Part shown: in pieces, positions 1 to 9,213 of the stretch
Numbering within the stretch: the first letter of the stretch is position 1
How the letters are laid out: each line of letters begins with the position of its first letter
NCBI GenBank assembly: GCA_947456995.1
Contig: CANGVB010000017.1
Span: 1-14,874, forward strand
Direction of reading: 5' to 3'
From: Bryobacteraceae bacterium
GTDB taxonomy: Bacteria; Acidobacteriota; Terriglobia; Bryobacterales; Bryobacteraceae
DNA length: 14,874 nucleotides
The notes under the pieces: generated by a model
The model's input: the letters and a program-made list of their open reading frames with translations, nothing else
Database searches by the model: none
Told to the model about the DNA's origin: nothing
Made by a program: the position numbers and the translations under genes

Positions 1-932
1 CGATAGTGGAGGGCTCGCTTGTCTTGCGGGATGGCTTCCTGCTTTTGCTCTACGGTGAGACTGTAGAATTCGAGGGGTTCAGTGCCGGCTGTGATTCGGA
101 TGGTGTGGACGCCACGGGTGAGCGGGTTGGTGGCGACGCGGGTGGTGGGGCCGCCGTTGGAATCGCGTGCATAAGAGAGTGCGGTGGGTGGGCCATCGTC
201 GACACGGACTTGCATTTGGAAGGCGTTTTGTCTGGGTCTTTCTACGGAGACTCGCAAGTTGTAGGTGCCTTCGACGAAGATGGCGACTTCGGCGCTGGGG
301 GATTGGGATGGGGGTAGAGTGCGGCCTGGTTTGACTGAGGGCAGAAGCGGGTTTATCTCCGCAGACGGGAAGAGCTTGCTGATGGGTTGCGTGATGATGA
401 CGCGATCGAGGATTTTTTGTGCGGCTTCGAGATAGCGCTCGAGAAGCATGGGTGGGATGTAGAGGGTTTCGCCGTTGGTGTCGAAGCCGTTGCCGCCGGA
501 TTCATCGGCGGGGAAGAGGTCTGCTGCAACTACGTCGACGCCCAGGAGGTCTCGGATGGTGTTGTGGAATTCACGACGGTTGAGGCGGCGAGGGGGGATG
601 GCACCGGCGCTTTCACCGGCAGTGCAGGCGGTCTTGCGGAGTTGATCGTCGATCCAGGTTGAGACGCGGAGACGGTCTGCCTCGGTGAGTTTGGAGGCCA
701 TGGGGGGCATGGTGCGGTTGCGTAGTTGGGTTGCTACGTCGCGCCAGAGCATGCGGCTTTCGTTGAGGTCTTCAGCCTTTTGGGCTTTGAGGAAGTTGAG
801 GCGGTTTTTGGGGTTTGCGGGGTTGTGGCAGGCGGAGCAGTTTTGATCGAGAACGGGCTTGAGGTCTTTGGCGAAATCGTCTGCGGAGTTGGCAGAGATT
901 AGAGCAAAGAAAAGCGATAGAGTTGCGCGCAC
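1..932 (-). CDS. DUF1592-type secreted protein with c-type heme motif (N-terminal part; 3' end outside window)
   Basis: The frame is open from a GTG at 932-930 to the window edge (310 codons), so the C-terminus is missing. An in-frame TAG (944-942) lies just upstream, making this GTG the only start that keeps the leader. Residues 1-16 (MRATLSLFFALISANS) are a short Sec-type signal peptide. Residues 32-36 (CSACH) are a c-type heme site and a Met-Pro-Pro-Met stretch at 75-78 could give the distal ligand. From about residue 105 comes a DUF1587-like block (RRLNRREFHNTIRDLLGVD, later FPADESGGNGFD, then LLERYLEAAQ), typical of DUF1592-family proteins that run 700-900 residues. Residues 200-310 look like a carbohydrate-binding-like beta region. 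The family is exported and common in Acidobacteriota and Planctomycetota; its function is unknown, though it often pairs with a DUF1552 protein, which would lie to the left. Family is confident, role is not. Confidence 0.85.
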   Translation of the reverse strand, partial: MRATLSLFFALISANSADDFAKDLKPVLDQNCSACHNPANPKNRLNFLKAQKAEDLNESRMLWRDVATQLRNRTMPPMASKLTEADRLRVSTWIDDQLRKTACTAGESAGAIPPRRLNRREFHNTIRDLLGVDVVAADLFPADESGGNGFDTNGETLYIPPMLLERYLEAAQKILDRVIITQPISKLFPSAEINPLLPSVKPGRTLPPSQSPSAEVAIFVEGTYNLRVSVERPRQNAFQMQVRVDDGPPTALSYARDSNGGPTTRVATNPLTRGVHTIRITAGTEPLEFYSLTVEQKQEAIPQDKRALHY

Positions 933-955
933 ACTGCAACTCTATCGCTTTTCTT
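907..955 (-). terminator. Perfect 20-bp inverted repeat; likely aconitase terminator overlapping the next gene's start
   Basis: Arms 907-926 and 936-955 are perfectly complementary over 20 bp around a 9-nt loop (927-935). On the minus strand the hairpin begins 6 nt after the acnA stop, has an A-rich 5' edge, a GC-bounded core (GCGATAGAGTTGC) and a 3' run TTTTCTTT, the classic Rho-independent layout; the A/T flanks would also let it work on the opposite strand. The GTG start of the DUF1592-type gene lies in the loop (932-930) and the 3' arm encodes part of its signal peptide. Confidence 0.8.
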
Positions 956-960
956 AGGTG

Positions 961-3618
<2,658 letters not shown>

Positions 3619-3625
3619 AGTAGGA

Positions 3626-3638
3626 ATCTAATAGTGTA
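3626..3638 (-). promoter_or_regulatory. Candidate -10 region of acnA
   Basis: Read on the minus strand, TACACT (3638-3633) and the overlapping TATTAGAT (3633-3626) lie 14 and 7 nt before the acnA ATG. Either could be the -10 of a very short-leader transcript; I see no good -35. The same TATTAGAT octamer stands 6 nt before the ATG of the VWFA gene. The rest of the 67-base divergent region 3619-3685 holds the zwf promoter and nothing else I recognise. Confidence 0.35.
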
Positions 3639-3667
3639 TCGCGTGGCCCATGAAACGGTGCTTGTCC

Positions 3668-3676
3668 TGCTATGCT
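3668..3676 (+). promoter_or_regulatory. Candidate extended -10 of zwf (TGCTATGCT)
   Basis: TATGCT at 3671-3676 is preceded by TG one base away, an extended -10, which would explain the lack of a clear -35. Only 9 nt separate it from the ATG at 3686, so transcription would begin at or within a few bases of the start codon. The same GCTATGCT stands 9 nt before the start of the serine hydrolase gene at 10033. Confidence 0.4.
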
Positions 3677-3685
3677 CAATGTTTC

Positions 3686-5242
3686 ATGCAGCAGACCACT
3701 GATTCTGCCAATCCATTTCACGACGCGTTGCGGTTTGAACGGAGAATCCCTCCCTGCAGCGTTCTGATTTTTGGCGCAAACGGCGATTTGACGATGCGAA
3801 AGCTCTTGCCAGCGCTTTATCGACTGGCATATGAGCGAAAACTCCCGAGTGGATTTTCCATTGTCGGGAACTCACGGACAGCGATGAGCCATGAGCAGTT
3901 TCGCGAAAAGATGCGGGTGAGCGTTCAAAAATTTATTGAGAACTCGCCCTTTGATGAAGCGCTTTGGGAAGATTTCGCCAAAGGTATTTATTACGTTTCG
4001 GGCGACATCTCAGACCCGGCTTGCTATGCGGCGCTGAAGGTTCAGCTTGATGAGATCGAGCGCGACCGGGGTACTGGCGGCAATGTGCTGTTTTACCTTT
4101 CTACACAGCCCAGCTTCTATGCAAGCGTTGTGGAGCAGATTGGTGCGGCGGGCCTTGCGCAGCATGCAGGTGGGGCTTGGCGGCGGGTTGTGATTGAGAA
4201 GCCGTTTGGGCATGATCTGGCTAGCGCTAAAGAGTTGAACCGCCGGATCAGCGCGGTGCTGCCCGAGCGTGATGTTTATCGTATCGATCATTATCTCGGC
4301 AAAGAGACTGTTCAGAACGTACTTGCCTTCCGGTTTGGGAATACTATTTTTGAGCCCTTGTGGAATCGCCAGTACATCAGCCATGTGCAGGTGACTGCGG
4401 CTGAAAGTATTGGTGTGGAAGGGCGTGGCGCTTACTATCAGGAAGCTGGCGCGCTGCGCGACATGATTCAGAATCATTTGTTGCAGGTGATGGCTACAGT
4501 AACGATGGAGGCTCCGCCTTACTTTGATTCTGATGCTGTTCGGGATGAGCGTGCGAAGCTGCTGCGGTCGATCCGGATTCTGAAGCCGGATGAAGTGGAT
4601 AGCCATGCGGTGAAGGGGCAGTACGGCCCGGCACGTGTTGGCAATGCGGATTTACCTGGCTTCCGACAAGAGCAGGGAGTGGACCCGCAGGCGCAGACCG
4701 ATACTTATGCTGCAGTGACTTTCTTTGTCGATAACTGGCGCTGGGCTGGTGTTCCGTTTTATGTGCGGACGGGTAAGCGGATGCCCAAGCGTGTTACCGA
4801 TATTGCGATTCGTTTTAACAGCGCACCGCTCTCGTTGTTCTCATCGAGCCCCGGTGCTTCGGATTCGCCGCTGGCTGCGCCGAATCTGCTGATCTTGAGG
4901 ATTCAACCGGACGAAGGTATTTCGCTGCGTTTTCAATCGAAGGATCCTTCGGGCGGCGGCATGAAGTTGCGGCCTGTTTCGATGGACTTTAACTACGGGT
5001 CGAGTTTTGGATCTCGAACGCCTTCGGCCTACGAGACTTTGTTGTTGGATGCGCTGGCAGGGGACAGCACGTTGTACACGCGGCAGGATATGGTGGAGGC
5101 GAGCTGGCGGGCGGTGGAGCCGATTCAGAACCACTGGCTGGAAACAAAGTTTGACTTCCCGAATTACGAAGCCGGGAGCTGGGGACCTAAGGCGAGCGAT
5201 GAAATGCTGGCGCGGCGTGGGCACGAGTGGAGGATCCCTTGA
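3686..5242 (+). CDS. zwf: Glucose-6-phosphate 1-dehydrogenase
   Basis: Cytoplasmic enzyme that oxidises glucose-6-phosphate to 6-phosphogluconolactone with NADP(+) or NAD(+), the first step of the oxidative pentose phosphate pathway. The N-terminal Rossmann dinucleotide loop GANGDLTMRKL is at residues 30-40, EKPFG at 171-175 and the active-site signature RIDHYLGKE at 199-207; the catalytic-type His of DMIQNHLLQ is at about 264. At 518 residues it matches the family. I chose ATG 3686 (residues MQQTTDSANPF) over the in-frame ATG at 3650 because the upstream twelve codons (Cys-rich MKRCLSCYAQCF) look unlike the family, the likely -10 lies between the two ATGs, and neither has a Shine-Dalgarno. 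It is the first gene of a zwf-opcA-pgl cluster, and its stop overlaps the TTG start of opcA by 4 nt. Divergent from acnA. Confidence 0.95.
   Translation: MQQTTDSANPFHDALRFERRIPPCSVLIFGANGDLTMRKLLPALYRLAYERKLPSGFSIVGNSRTAMSHEQFREKMRVSVQKFIENSPFDEALWEDFAKGIYYVSGDISDPACYAALKVQLDEIERDRGTGGNVLFYLSTQPSFYASVVEQIGAAGLAQHAGGAWRRVVIEKPFGHDLASAKELNRRISAVLPERDVYRIDHYLGKETVQNVLAFRFGNTIFEPLWNRQYISHVQVTAAESIGVEGRGAYYQEAGALRDMIQNHLLQVMATVTMEAPPYFDSDAVRDERAKLLRSIRILKPDEVDSHAVKGQYGPARVGNADLPGFRQEQGVDPQAQTDTYAAVTFFVDNWRWAGVPFYVRTGKRMPKRVTDIAIRFNSAPLSLFSSSPGASDSPLAAPNLLILRIQPDEGISLRFQSKDPSGGGMKLRPVSMDFNYGSSFGSRTPSAYETLLLDALAGDSTLYTRQDMVEASWRAVEPIQNHWLETKFDFPNYEAGSWGPKASDEMLARRGHEWRIP
5229..5233 (+). promoter_or_regulatory. 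Ribosome binding site that fixes the opcA start
   Basis: GGAGG inside the last zwf codons is followed by 5 nt (atccc) and a TTG at 5239-5241. It is the clearest Shine-Dalgarno in the window and supports TTG, in a TTGA overlap with the zwf stop, over the in-frame GTG at 5227, which would lie upstream of the site. Confidence 0.65.
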
Positions 5243-6231
5243 GTAGCGCTTCAGTAGACACAGCTAAACTGCTCAAGGATCTGGGTGGACTGTGGACGCA
5301 GTTGGGCAAGGAAGAAACCGAAGGCTCTGACCGCTCAGCTGGCGTGTTGCGTGCGGTAACGATGACGTTCATCCTTGGTGTTGAAGAGGGTGAGGATGAA
5401 GCGGCTGCTAGTGAAGCGCTGGCATTGCTGATGCATGAACATCCGAGCCGTGCGATCGTGCTGAAATTGCGATCGGAGGCAAACGCCGAGCTTGAAGGGC
5501 GGGCGTTTGCGCAGTGCTGGATGCCTTTTGGGCGGCGGCATCAGATCTGTTGCGAACAAATTGAATTGAGTGCTGGATCGGCTTCGTTTGAAGATACGGC
5601 GTCTTTGTTGCATGGGCTGGTTGCTCCTGATCTTCCGGTAGTGTTCTGGTGCCGTAGCGCAAAGATTTTTGATCACCCGGCTTATGCAGAGATTGCGGCC
5701 ATGTCGGACAAGGTGATTGTCGATAGCAGATCGCTTTCGAATCCGAAGGCTGCATTGGGCTTGTTGAATCGCGAGGTGCAAGCCGGTAAGCTTTACGGCG
5801 ATTTGACCTGGACTCGTTTGACACGTTGGCGGCAGACCGTTGCGAGTGTGTTTGAACGTATGGATTGCCAGGGATTTTTTCTGAATTTGAATTCTGTCGA
5901 GATTCGTTACACACATGTTCCTGAGCCGATTGCCGTTGAATATCTCGCCAGTTGGTTGAAGTCTGTACTTGGTTCGAAAGTCAGGATAGATCGGGTGCAT
6001 CGACCATCTGAGGCATCCTGGCTGATCCAGGGATTGTGTTTTGTGACGGCTTTGACGGATGTTGTGATTGAGAGGTCGGAGAAGGGTATTGTTGAAACCC
6101 ACATCCAGAAGTTTTCGACCCGAACTGTGTTTGAGGAACTGGACGAACCGAGACTGGTTCGCGAGGAACTTTCTATATTGGAGCGAGACCCGATACTCGC
6201 CCGCGTTTTGGAAATTGCATCACAAAGCTAA
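5239..6231 (+). CDS. opcA: Glucose-6-phosphate dehydrogenase assembly protein OpcA
   Basis: OpcA proteins bind Zwf and promote its active oligomeric state; they are best known in cyanobacteria and actinobacteria. This protein has 330 residues from the TTG start. Family features include the N-terminal segment ending in GVLRAVTMTFI, a conserved HEHPSRAIVL block at about 66-75, the PVVFWCRS strand, KVIVDSRSL (about 158-166) and the DLTWTRLTRWR motif (188-198). The gene overlaps zwf by 4 nt and is followed by pgl after 2 nt, so the three are surely co-transcribed. The last Cys is at about residue 267 and the C-terminal 60 residues have none, so the thioredoxin-type redox control described for C-terminal cysteines of cyanobacterial OpcA is probably absent (inference). 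No domain is missing. Confidence 0.9.
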   Translation: MSSASVDTAKLLKDLGGLWTQLGKEETEGSDRSAGVLRAVTMTFILGVEEGEDEAAASEALALLMHEHPSRAIVLKLRSEANAELEGRAFAQCWMPFGRRHQICCEQIELSAGSASFEDTASLLHGLVAPDLPVVFWCRSAKIFDHPAYAEIAAMSDKVIVDSRSLSNPKAALGLLNREVQAGKLYGDLTWTRLTRWRQTVASVFERMDCQGFFLNLNSVEIRYTHVPEPIAVEYLASWLKSVLGSKVRIDRVHRPSEASWLIQGLCFVTALTDVVIERSEKGIVETHIQKFSTRTVFEELDEPRLVREELSILERDPILARVLEIASQS

Positions 6232-6233
6232 GC

Positions 6234-6968
6234 ATGTCGTCCTATCTAAATATTTTTGCCAACCCTGAACTAGCAGCTAAAGCCTGCGCTGAACGAATCG
6301 CTGAAGTTGTTAAAGAAAGTCTGGAGTTGCGCGGTGTTTCGCGCATTGCGCTTTCTGGCGGATCTTCCCCCAAAATGATGTTTGGACATCTTGCCAAGCT
6401 CCCGGTGGACTGGGAACATGTCTGGTTGTACTGGGTGGACGAGCGAGTGGTTCCGCCGGATCATCCAGATTCGAACTACAAGATGGCGATGGAGAACCTG
6501 ATTCTTCCGGCTGGGATTCCGATTCAACATTTGAATCGCATCGCCGGGGAGCGGTATCCGGAAGAAGCGGCGGCTCATTACATTTCAGAAATTCGTGTGG
6601 ACTTCAAATTGAAGGAAGGCGAGCTTCCCAAGTTTGATCTTGTACATCGTGGGATGGGGCCTGATTCGCATACGGCGAGTTTGTTTCCTGACGATCCGTT
6701 GATTGAAGACGACTACGAAATCGCTGCCAATACTTACGTTGAGAAGTTCAATTCTCATCGCGTGACGTTGCTGCCTGGAGTTTTGAAGGCAGCCCGGCAC
6801 ACAGTGGTGCTTGCTGCTGGTGCGGACAAGGCCGGAGCGCTATGGGATGTGCTGGAAGGCAAACCGGACATCATGGCTCACCCTTGCCAGATCGCGGCGA
6901 AACCTCCTTACCCGACCGAATGGTTTGTCGATGAGGCATCGACAAAATTGTTGCGTAAGAAATCCTGA
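6234..6968 (+). CDS. pgl: 6-phosphogluconolactonase
   Basis: Hydrolyses 6-phosphogluconolactone, the Zwf product, to 6-phosphogluconate in the cytoplasm. At 244 residues it is the DevB/SOL type. Visible motifs are the phosphate-binding loop LSGGSSPK (40-47), the WVDERVVPPDHPDSN block (67-81) and GMGPDSHTASLFP (140-152), which holds the usual catalytic His at 146. The residue before this His, Gly in most family members (GMGxDGHTASLFP), is Ser145 here, and the preceding strand reads FDLVHRGMG rather than the commoner hydrophobic LLGMG. The start is 2 nt after the opcA stop, without an obvious Shine-Dalgarno, suggesting translational coupling. Sequence is otherwise intact and function is likely retained. 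Confidence 0.92.
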   Translation: MSSYLNIFANPELAAKACAERIAEVVKESLELRGVSRIALSGGSSPKMMFGHLAKLPVDWEHVWLYWVDERVVPPDHPDSNYKMAMENLILPAGIPIQHLNRIAGERYPEEAAAHYISEIRVDFKLKEGELPKFDLVHRGMGPDSHTASLFPDDPLIEDDYEIAANTYVEKFNSHRVTLLPGVLKAARHTVVLAAGADKAGALWDVLEGKPDIMAHPCQIAAKPPYPTEWFVDEASTKLLRKKS

Positions 6969-6976
6969 GAGTTTTC

Positions 6977-6990
6977 TCGCGCTAGCGCGA
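6977..6990. repeat. 14-bp perfect palindrome in the pgl/glycosyltransferase gap
   Basis: TCGCGCTAGCGCGA is self-complementary and fills the middle of the 32-nt gap between pgl and the next gene. As RNA it would give at most a 5-bp stem with a CTAG loop. There is no T-run after it, so it is a weak terminator candidate; an operator or chance are equally possible. Confidence 0.4.
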
Positions 6991-7000
6991 CTACTCAGTA

Positions 7001-8785
7001 TTGGTTGAAGCGATCTATCTCCTGCTTGCTTGCTGGATGATCGTTAGTGGCATAGACGATCTTTGGCTCGACTTTTGTTATCTGGCTGGCCGGATTGCGA
7101 AACCACGCACCGCTACTGAAACACACCCCTCCTCCACAACCGTTCCTCCGCCGGGCGATCCTGCCGGGCTGCAAGAAAGCCTGATTGCTTTATGGATTCC
7201 CGCCTGGCGCGAGGATACGGTGATTGCGTCGATGGTGGCGCATAATGTGGCTTCCATTCGATATCAGCGCTATCACATTTTTCTTGGTACTTATCCCAAT
7301 GACGATGCGACGCTGGATGTACTGAGGCAACTGGAGCAACAATACCCGAATCTGCATGTATCGTTAACTCCACATGATGGGCCGACGTCGAAGGCCGACA
7401 ACATGAACTGGATTTACCAGAATCTTTGTCTGGTGGAGGAGCGGATTGGGGAAGAGTTTGACATTGTTGTGATCCATGACAGTGAGGACTTGATTCACCC
7501 GGAGGAGTTTCGCTGGTTGAATCACTATTGCCGGGAATATGATTTTGTTCAGATCCCGGTGCTTGGTTTGCCGACGCCGTGGTGGGAGTTGACGCACGGG
7601 ATCTATTGCGACGAGTTTGCGGAGACACAACAGAAAGACTTGCCCACGCGGAACAGGATGGGCGGATTTTCTCCTTCTTGCGGGGTGGGTACCGGCTATC
7701 GAAGAAAGGCTCTCGGACAGTTGGCCGAGGCAGAATCGAACCGTTTGTTTGAGCCGGATAGTCTGACTGAGGATTGCCTTAACGGACTGCGTATGCACCG
7801 GTTGGGGATGAAGCAGATCTATCTGCCGGTGGCCTGGGTGAACGGGCAGCCTGTTGCTACGCGAGAGTACTTTCCACGGCGCTTCTATGCGTCTGTTCGT
7901 CAGCGGACTCGCTGGGTGACGGGAATCTCCTTGCAGACCTGGCAGAAGGTGGGATGGTCTCAGGATTGGAAAGAGAATTACTGGCTTTGGCGGGACCGGA
8001 AGGGTTTGATTGGGAATCCTTTGAGTTTGGTTGCCAATGTCTTGCTGGTGTTGGGGCTGGCTGGTTATGTGCCTGTTCTTGAGGGCAATCTGCTGATGGT
8101 GACGTCGATCGGCCTGGCGTTGCAATGCATCCGCATCTGGTGGCGGATGTACTTTACAGCGCGGGTTTATGGAGTTGCCTATGCTTCATTGGTGCCGGTG
8201 AGAATTCCGTGGTCGAATCTTGTGAACACGCTGGCTACACTTTCCGCATTGTCTCGATTTGCCAAGGCAAGGTGGCGCAATGAGCCCATGGTTTGGCTTA
8301 AGACCGAGCACGCTTATCCGAATCGTGAAGCGCTGAATCCGTATACGCGACGGTTGGGCGAGGTGCTTACTGATCTTCGCTTTTTGAGTGTGAATCAACT
8401 GGAGGAGGCGCTTCTCAGGCAGCCGGCTGGGATTCGGATTGGGGAGCATCTGGTTGCAGAATCGCTGATCACTGAGAGGCAGTTGTACCAAGGACTTTCG
8501 GTGCTCTCGGGCTACGACACAGAATATGTTTCTGTGGATGATTTGGAGATTGCAATTGCGCGGAGCTTGCCACGGTCTTTGATGCTGGAATCGCGTTTGC
8601 AGCCGGTGCGATTGAGATCTGGAAATTTGGTGGTGGCCAGTTCTGAGATTCCGAAGGCGACGTTGCTTGCGGATGTGCGGCGTTTTACGCGTCGGGACCC
8701 GGTTGTGGTGCTGGTGACTCCCGATAATCTTCGACAACTACAGGCATTTGTTGAGGAGCCAGCTGTTTTCGATTCTGCGGCTTGA
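7001..8785 (+). CDS. NfrB-like family 2 glycosyltransferase with C-terminal MshEN (c-di-GMP-binding type) domain
   Basis: A predicted inner-membrane polysaccharide synthase, 594 residues from TTG 7001; an in-frame TAG at 6983 excludes longer starts, and no Shine-Dalgarno is visible. An N-terminal hydrophobic segment (4-30) leads to a Pro/Thr-rich linker and a GT-A domain (about 60-310) with TYPNDD (97-102), the metal-binding HDSED (159-163), TED (256-258) and QRTRW (301-305), the D, DxD, TED, QxxRW series of processive GT2 enzymes. Hydrophobic segments near 338-358, 362-378 and 385-412 anchor it. Residues 451-580 form an MshEN domain with paired RLGEVL and RIGEHLV motifs. This layout matches E. 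coli NfrB (phage N4 adsorption protein B), reported as a c-di-GMP-controlled exopolysaccharide synthase; NfrB is longer and partners with NfrA, which is not seen here. The product is unknown. It follows pgl by 32 nt and may be read through from it. Confidence 0.85.
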   Translation: MVEAIYLLLACWMIVSGIDDLWLDFCYLAGRIAKPRTATETHPSSTTVPPPGDPAGLQESLIALWIPAWREDTVIASMVAHNVASIRYQRYHIFLGTYPNDDATLDVLRQLEQQYPNLHVSLTPHDGPTSKADNMNWIYQNLCLVEERIGEEFDIVVIHDSEDLIHPEEFRWLNHYCREYDFVQIPVLGLPTPWWELTHGIYCDEFAETQQKDLPTRNRMGGFSPSCGVGTGYRRKALGQLAEAESNRLFEPDSLTEDCLNGLRMHRLGMKQIYLPVAWVNGQPVATREYFPRRFYASVRQRTRWVTGISLQTWQKVGWSQDWKENYWLWRDRKGLIGNPLSLVANVLLVLGLAGYVPVLEGNLLMVTSIGLALQCIRIWWRMYFTARVYGVAYASLVPVRIPWSNLVNTLATLSALSRFAKARWRNEPMVWLKTEHAYPNREALNPYTRRLGEVLTDLRFLSVNQLEEALLRQPAGIRIGEHLVAESLITERQLYQGLSVLSGYDTEYVSVDDLEIAIARSLPRSLMLESRLQPVRLRSGNLVVASSEIPKATLLADVRRFTRRDPVVVLVTPDNLRQLQAFVEEPAVFDSAA

Positions 8786-8796
8786 GGAATGCAGCC

Positions 8797-8802
8797 TATA
8801 AT
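8797..8802 (+). promoter_or_regulatory. Candidate -10 (TATAAT) of the 128-residue protein gene
   Basis: A perfect consensus TATAAT lies 17 nt before the ATG at 8820, in the 34-nt gap after the glycosyltransferase gene. The expected -35 region (around 8773-8779) is poor, and there is no Shine-Dalgarno. The small gene is probably transcribed on its own. Confidence 0.5.
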
Positions 8803-8819
8803 GACAGTTTGTCCTCATT

Positions 8820-9206
8820 ATGTCCTCAACTCTAGATCAATACCGTGAAGCAAAACAAAGCTGGCTGAAGCTGCGCAACCAGGCGAAAAAAGAGCTCATT
8901 ACCCGATTCCATGAAGTAGCTGCCGAACTGAATCAGATCCAGCGCGAATTGCTGGAAGACTTTGGCGAGAAAGTAGCCCTGCCGACGAAGCCGAAAAAGG
9001 CTGTGGCGAAGAAGGCCTCCGCTGCTGTTGTGGCTGCGCCAGTTGCAGCTGCGCCCAAGCAGTCTCCTGCTACCTCGGCTTTGCACAAGAAGCTGGAAGG
9101 GCAGCAGAAGAAGCTGGCTGAAGCTAAAGCTGCCGGCAAACCGACCAAGGCGATTGAAGATCGAATCTACGAGATCGAAGACGACATTCGTCTGGCTGAT
9201 TCCTAG
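8820..9206 (+). CDS. Small Lys/Ala-rich coiled-coil protein, function unknown
   Basis: I do not recognise this 128-residue protein. It has three parts: a charged, strongly helical N-terminus (about 3-50, with heptad-like Leu/Ile/Val spacing through WLKLRNQAKKELITRFHEVAAEL), a low-complexity Lys/Ala/Pro linker (about 54-86), and a second charged helix (about 87-126, ending EIEDDIRLADS). There is no signal peptide, membrane segment or Cys. Basic Ala/Lys/Pro linkers joined to a coiled coil occur in H1-like and H-NS-like DNA-binding proteins, so a nucleoid role is a guess and only that. Coding is supported by an own TATAAT, a plausible ATG, and composition that fits a protein rather than a shadow frame. 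Its stop overlaps the stop of the convergent permease gene. Confidence 0.8.
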   Translation: MSSTLDQYREAKQSWLKLRNQAKKELITRFHEVAAELNQIQRELLEDFGEKVALPTKPKKAVAKKASAAVVAAPVAAAPKQSPATSALHKKLEGQQKKLAEAKAAGKPTKAIEDRIYEIEDDIRLADS

Positions 9207-9213
9207 AACCAGC
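9195..9213. terminator. Hairpin over the overlapping stops of two convergent genes
   Basis: On the minus strand GCTGGTTC and GAATCAGC pair over 8 bp (one G-U) around the loop TAG, which is the permease stop codon itself; on the plus strand one A-C mismatch remains. There is no T-run on either side, so it is a weak or factor-assisted terminator at best. Confidence 0.3.

Noticed and set aside
6..662. Two plus-strand frames (103 and 91 codons) at the left edge
   Set aside because: They lie opposite the continuous DUF1592-type frame, which has a signal peptide, a heme motif and family blocks; no independent evidence supports them.
3650..3685. The longer zwf start at ATG 3650
   Set aside because: It adds a Cys-rich 12-residue extension unlike the family, overlaps the likely -10 and has no Shine-Dalgarno.
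5227..5238. The longer opcA start at GTG 5227
   Set aside because: The GGAGG at 5229-5233 lies downstream of this GTG and is placed 5 nt before the TTG at 5239.
7364..8125. Antisense frame of 253 codons in the glycosyltransferase gene, with similar ones at 4010-4606 and 5335-6102
   Set aside because: Arg/His/Gln/Pro-rich with no motif; all lie opposite well-recognised genes.
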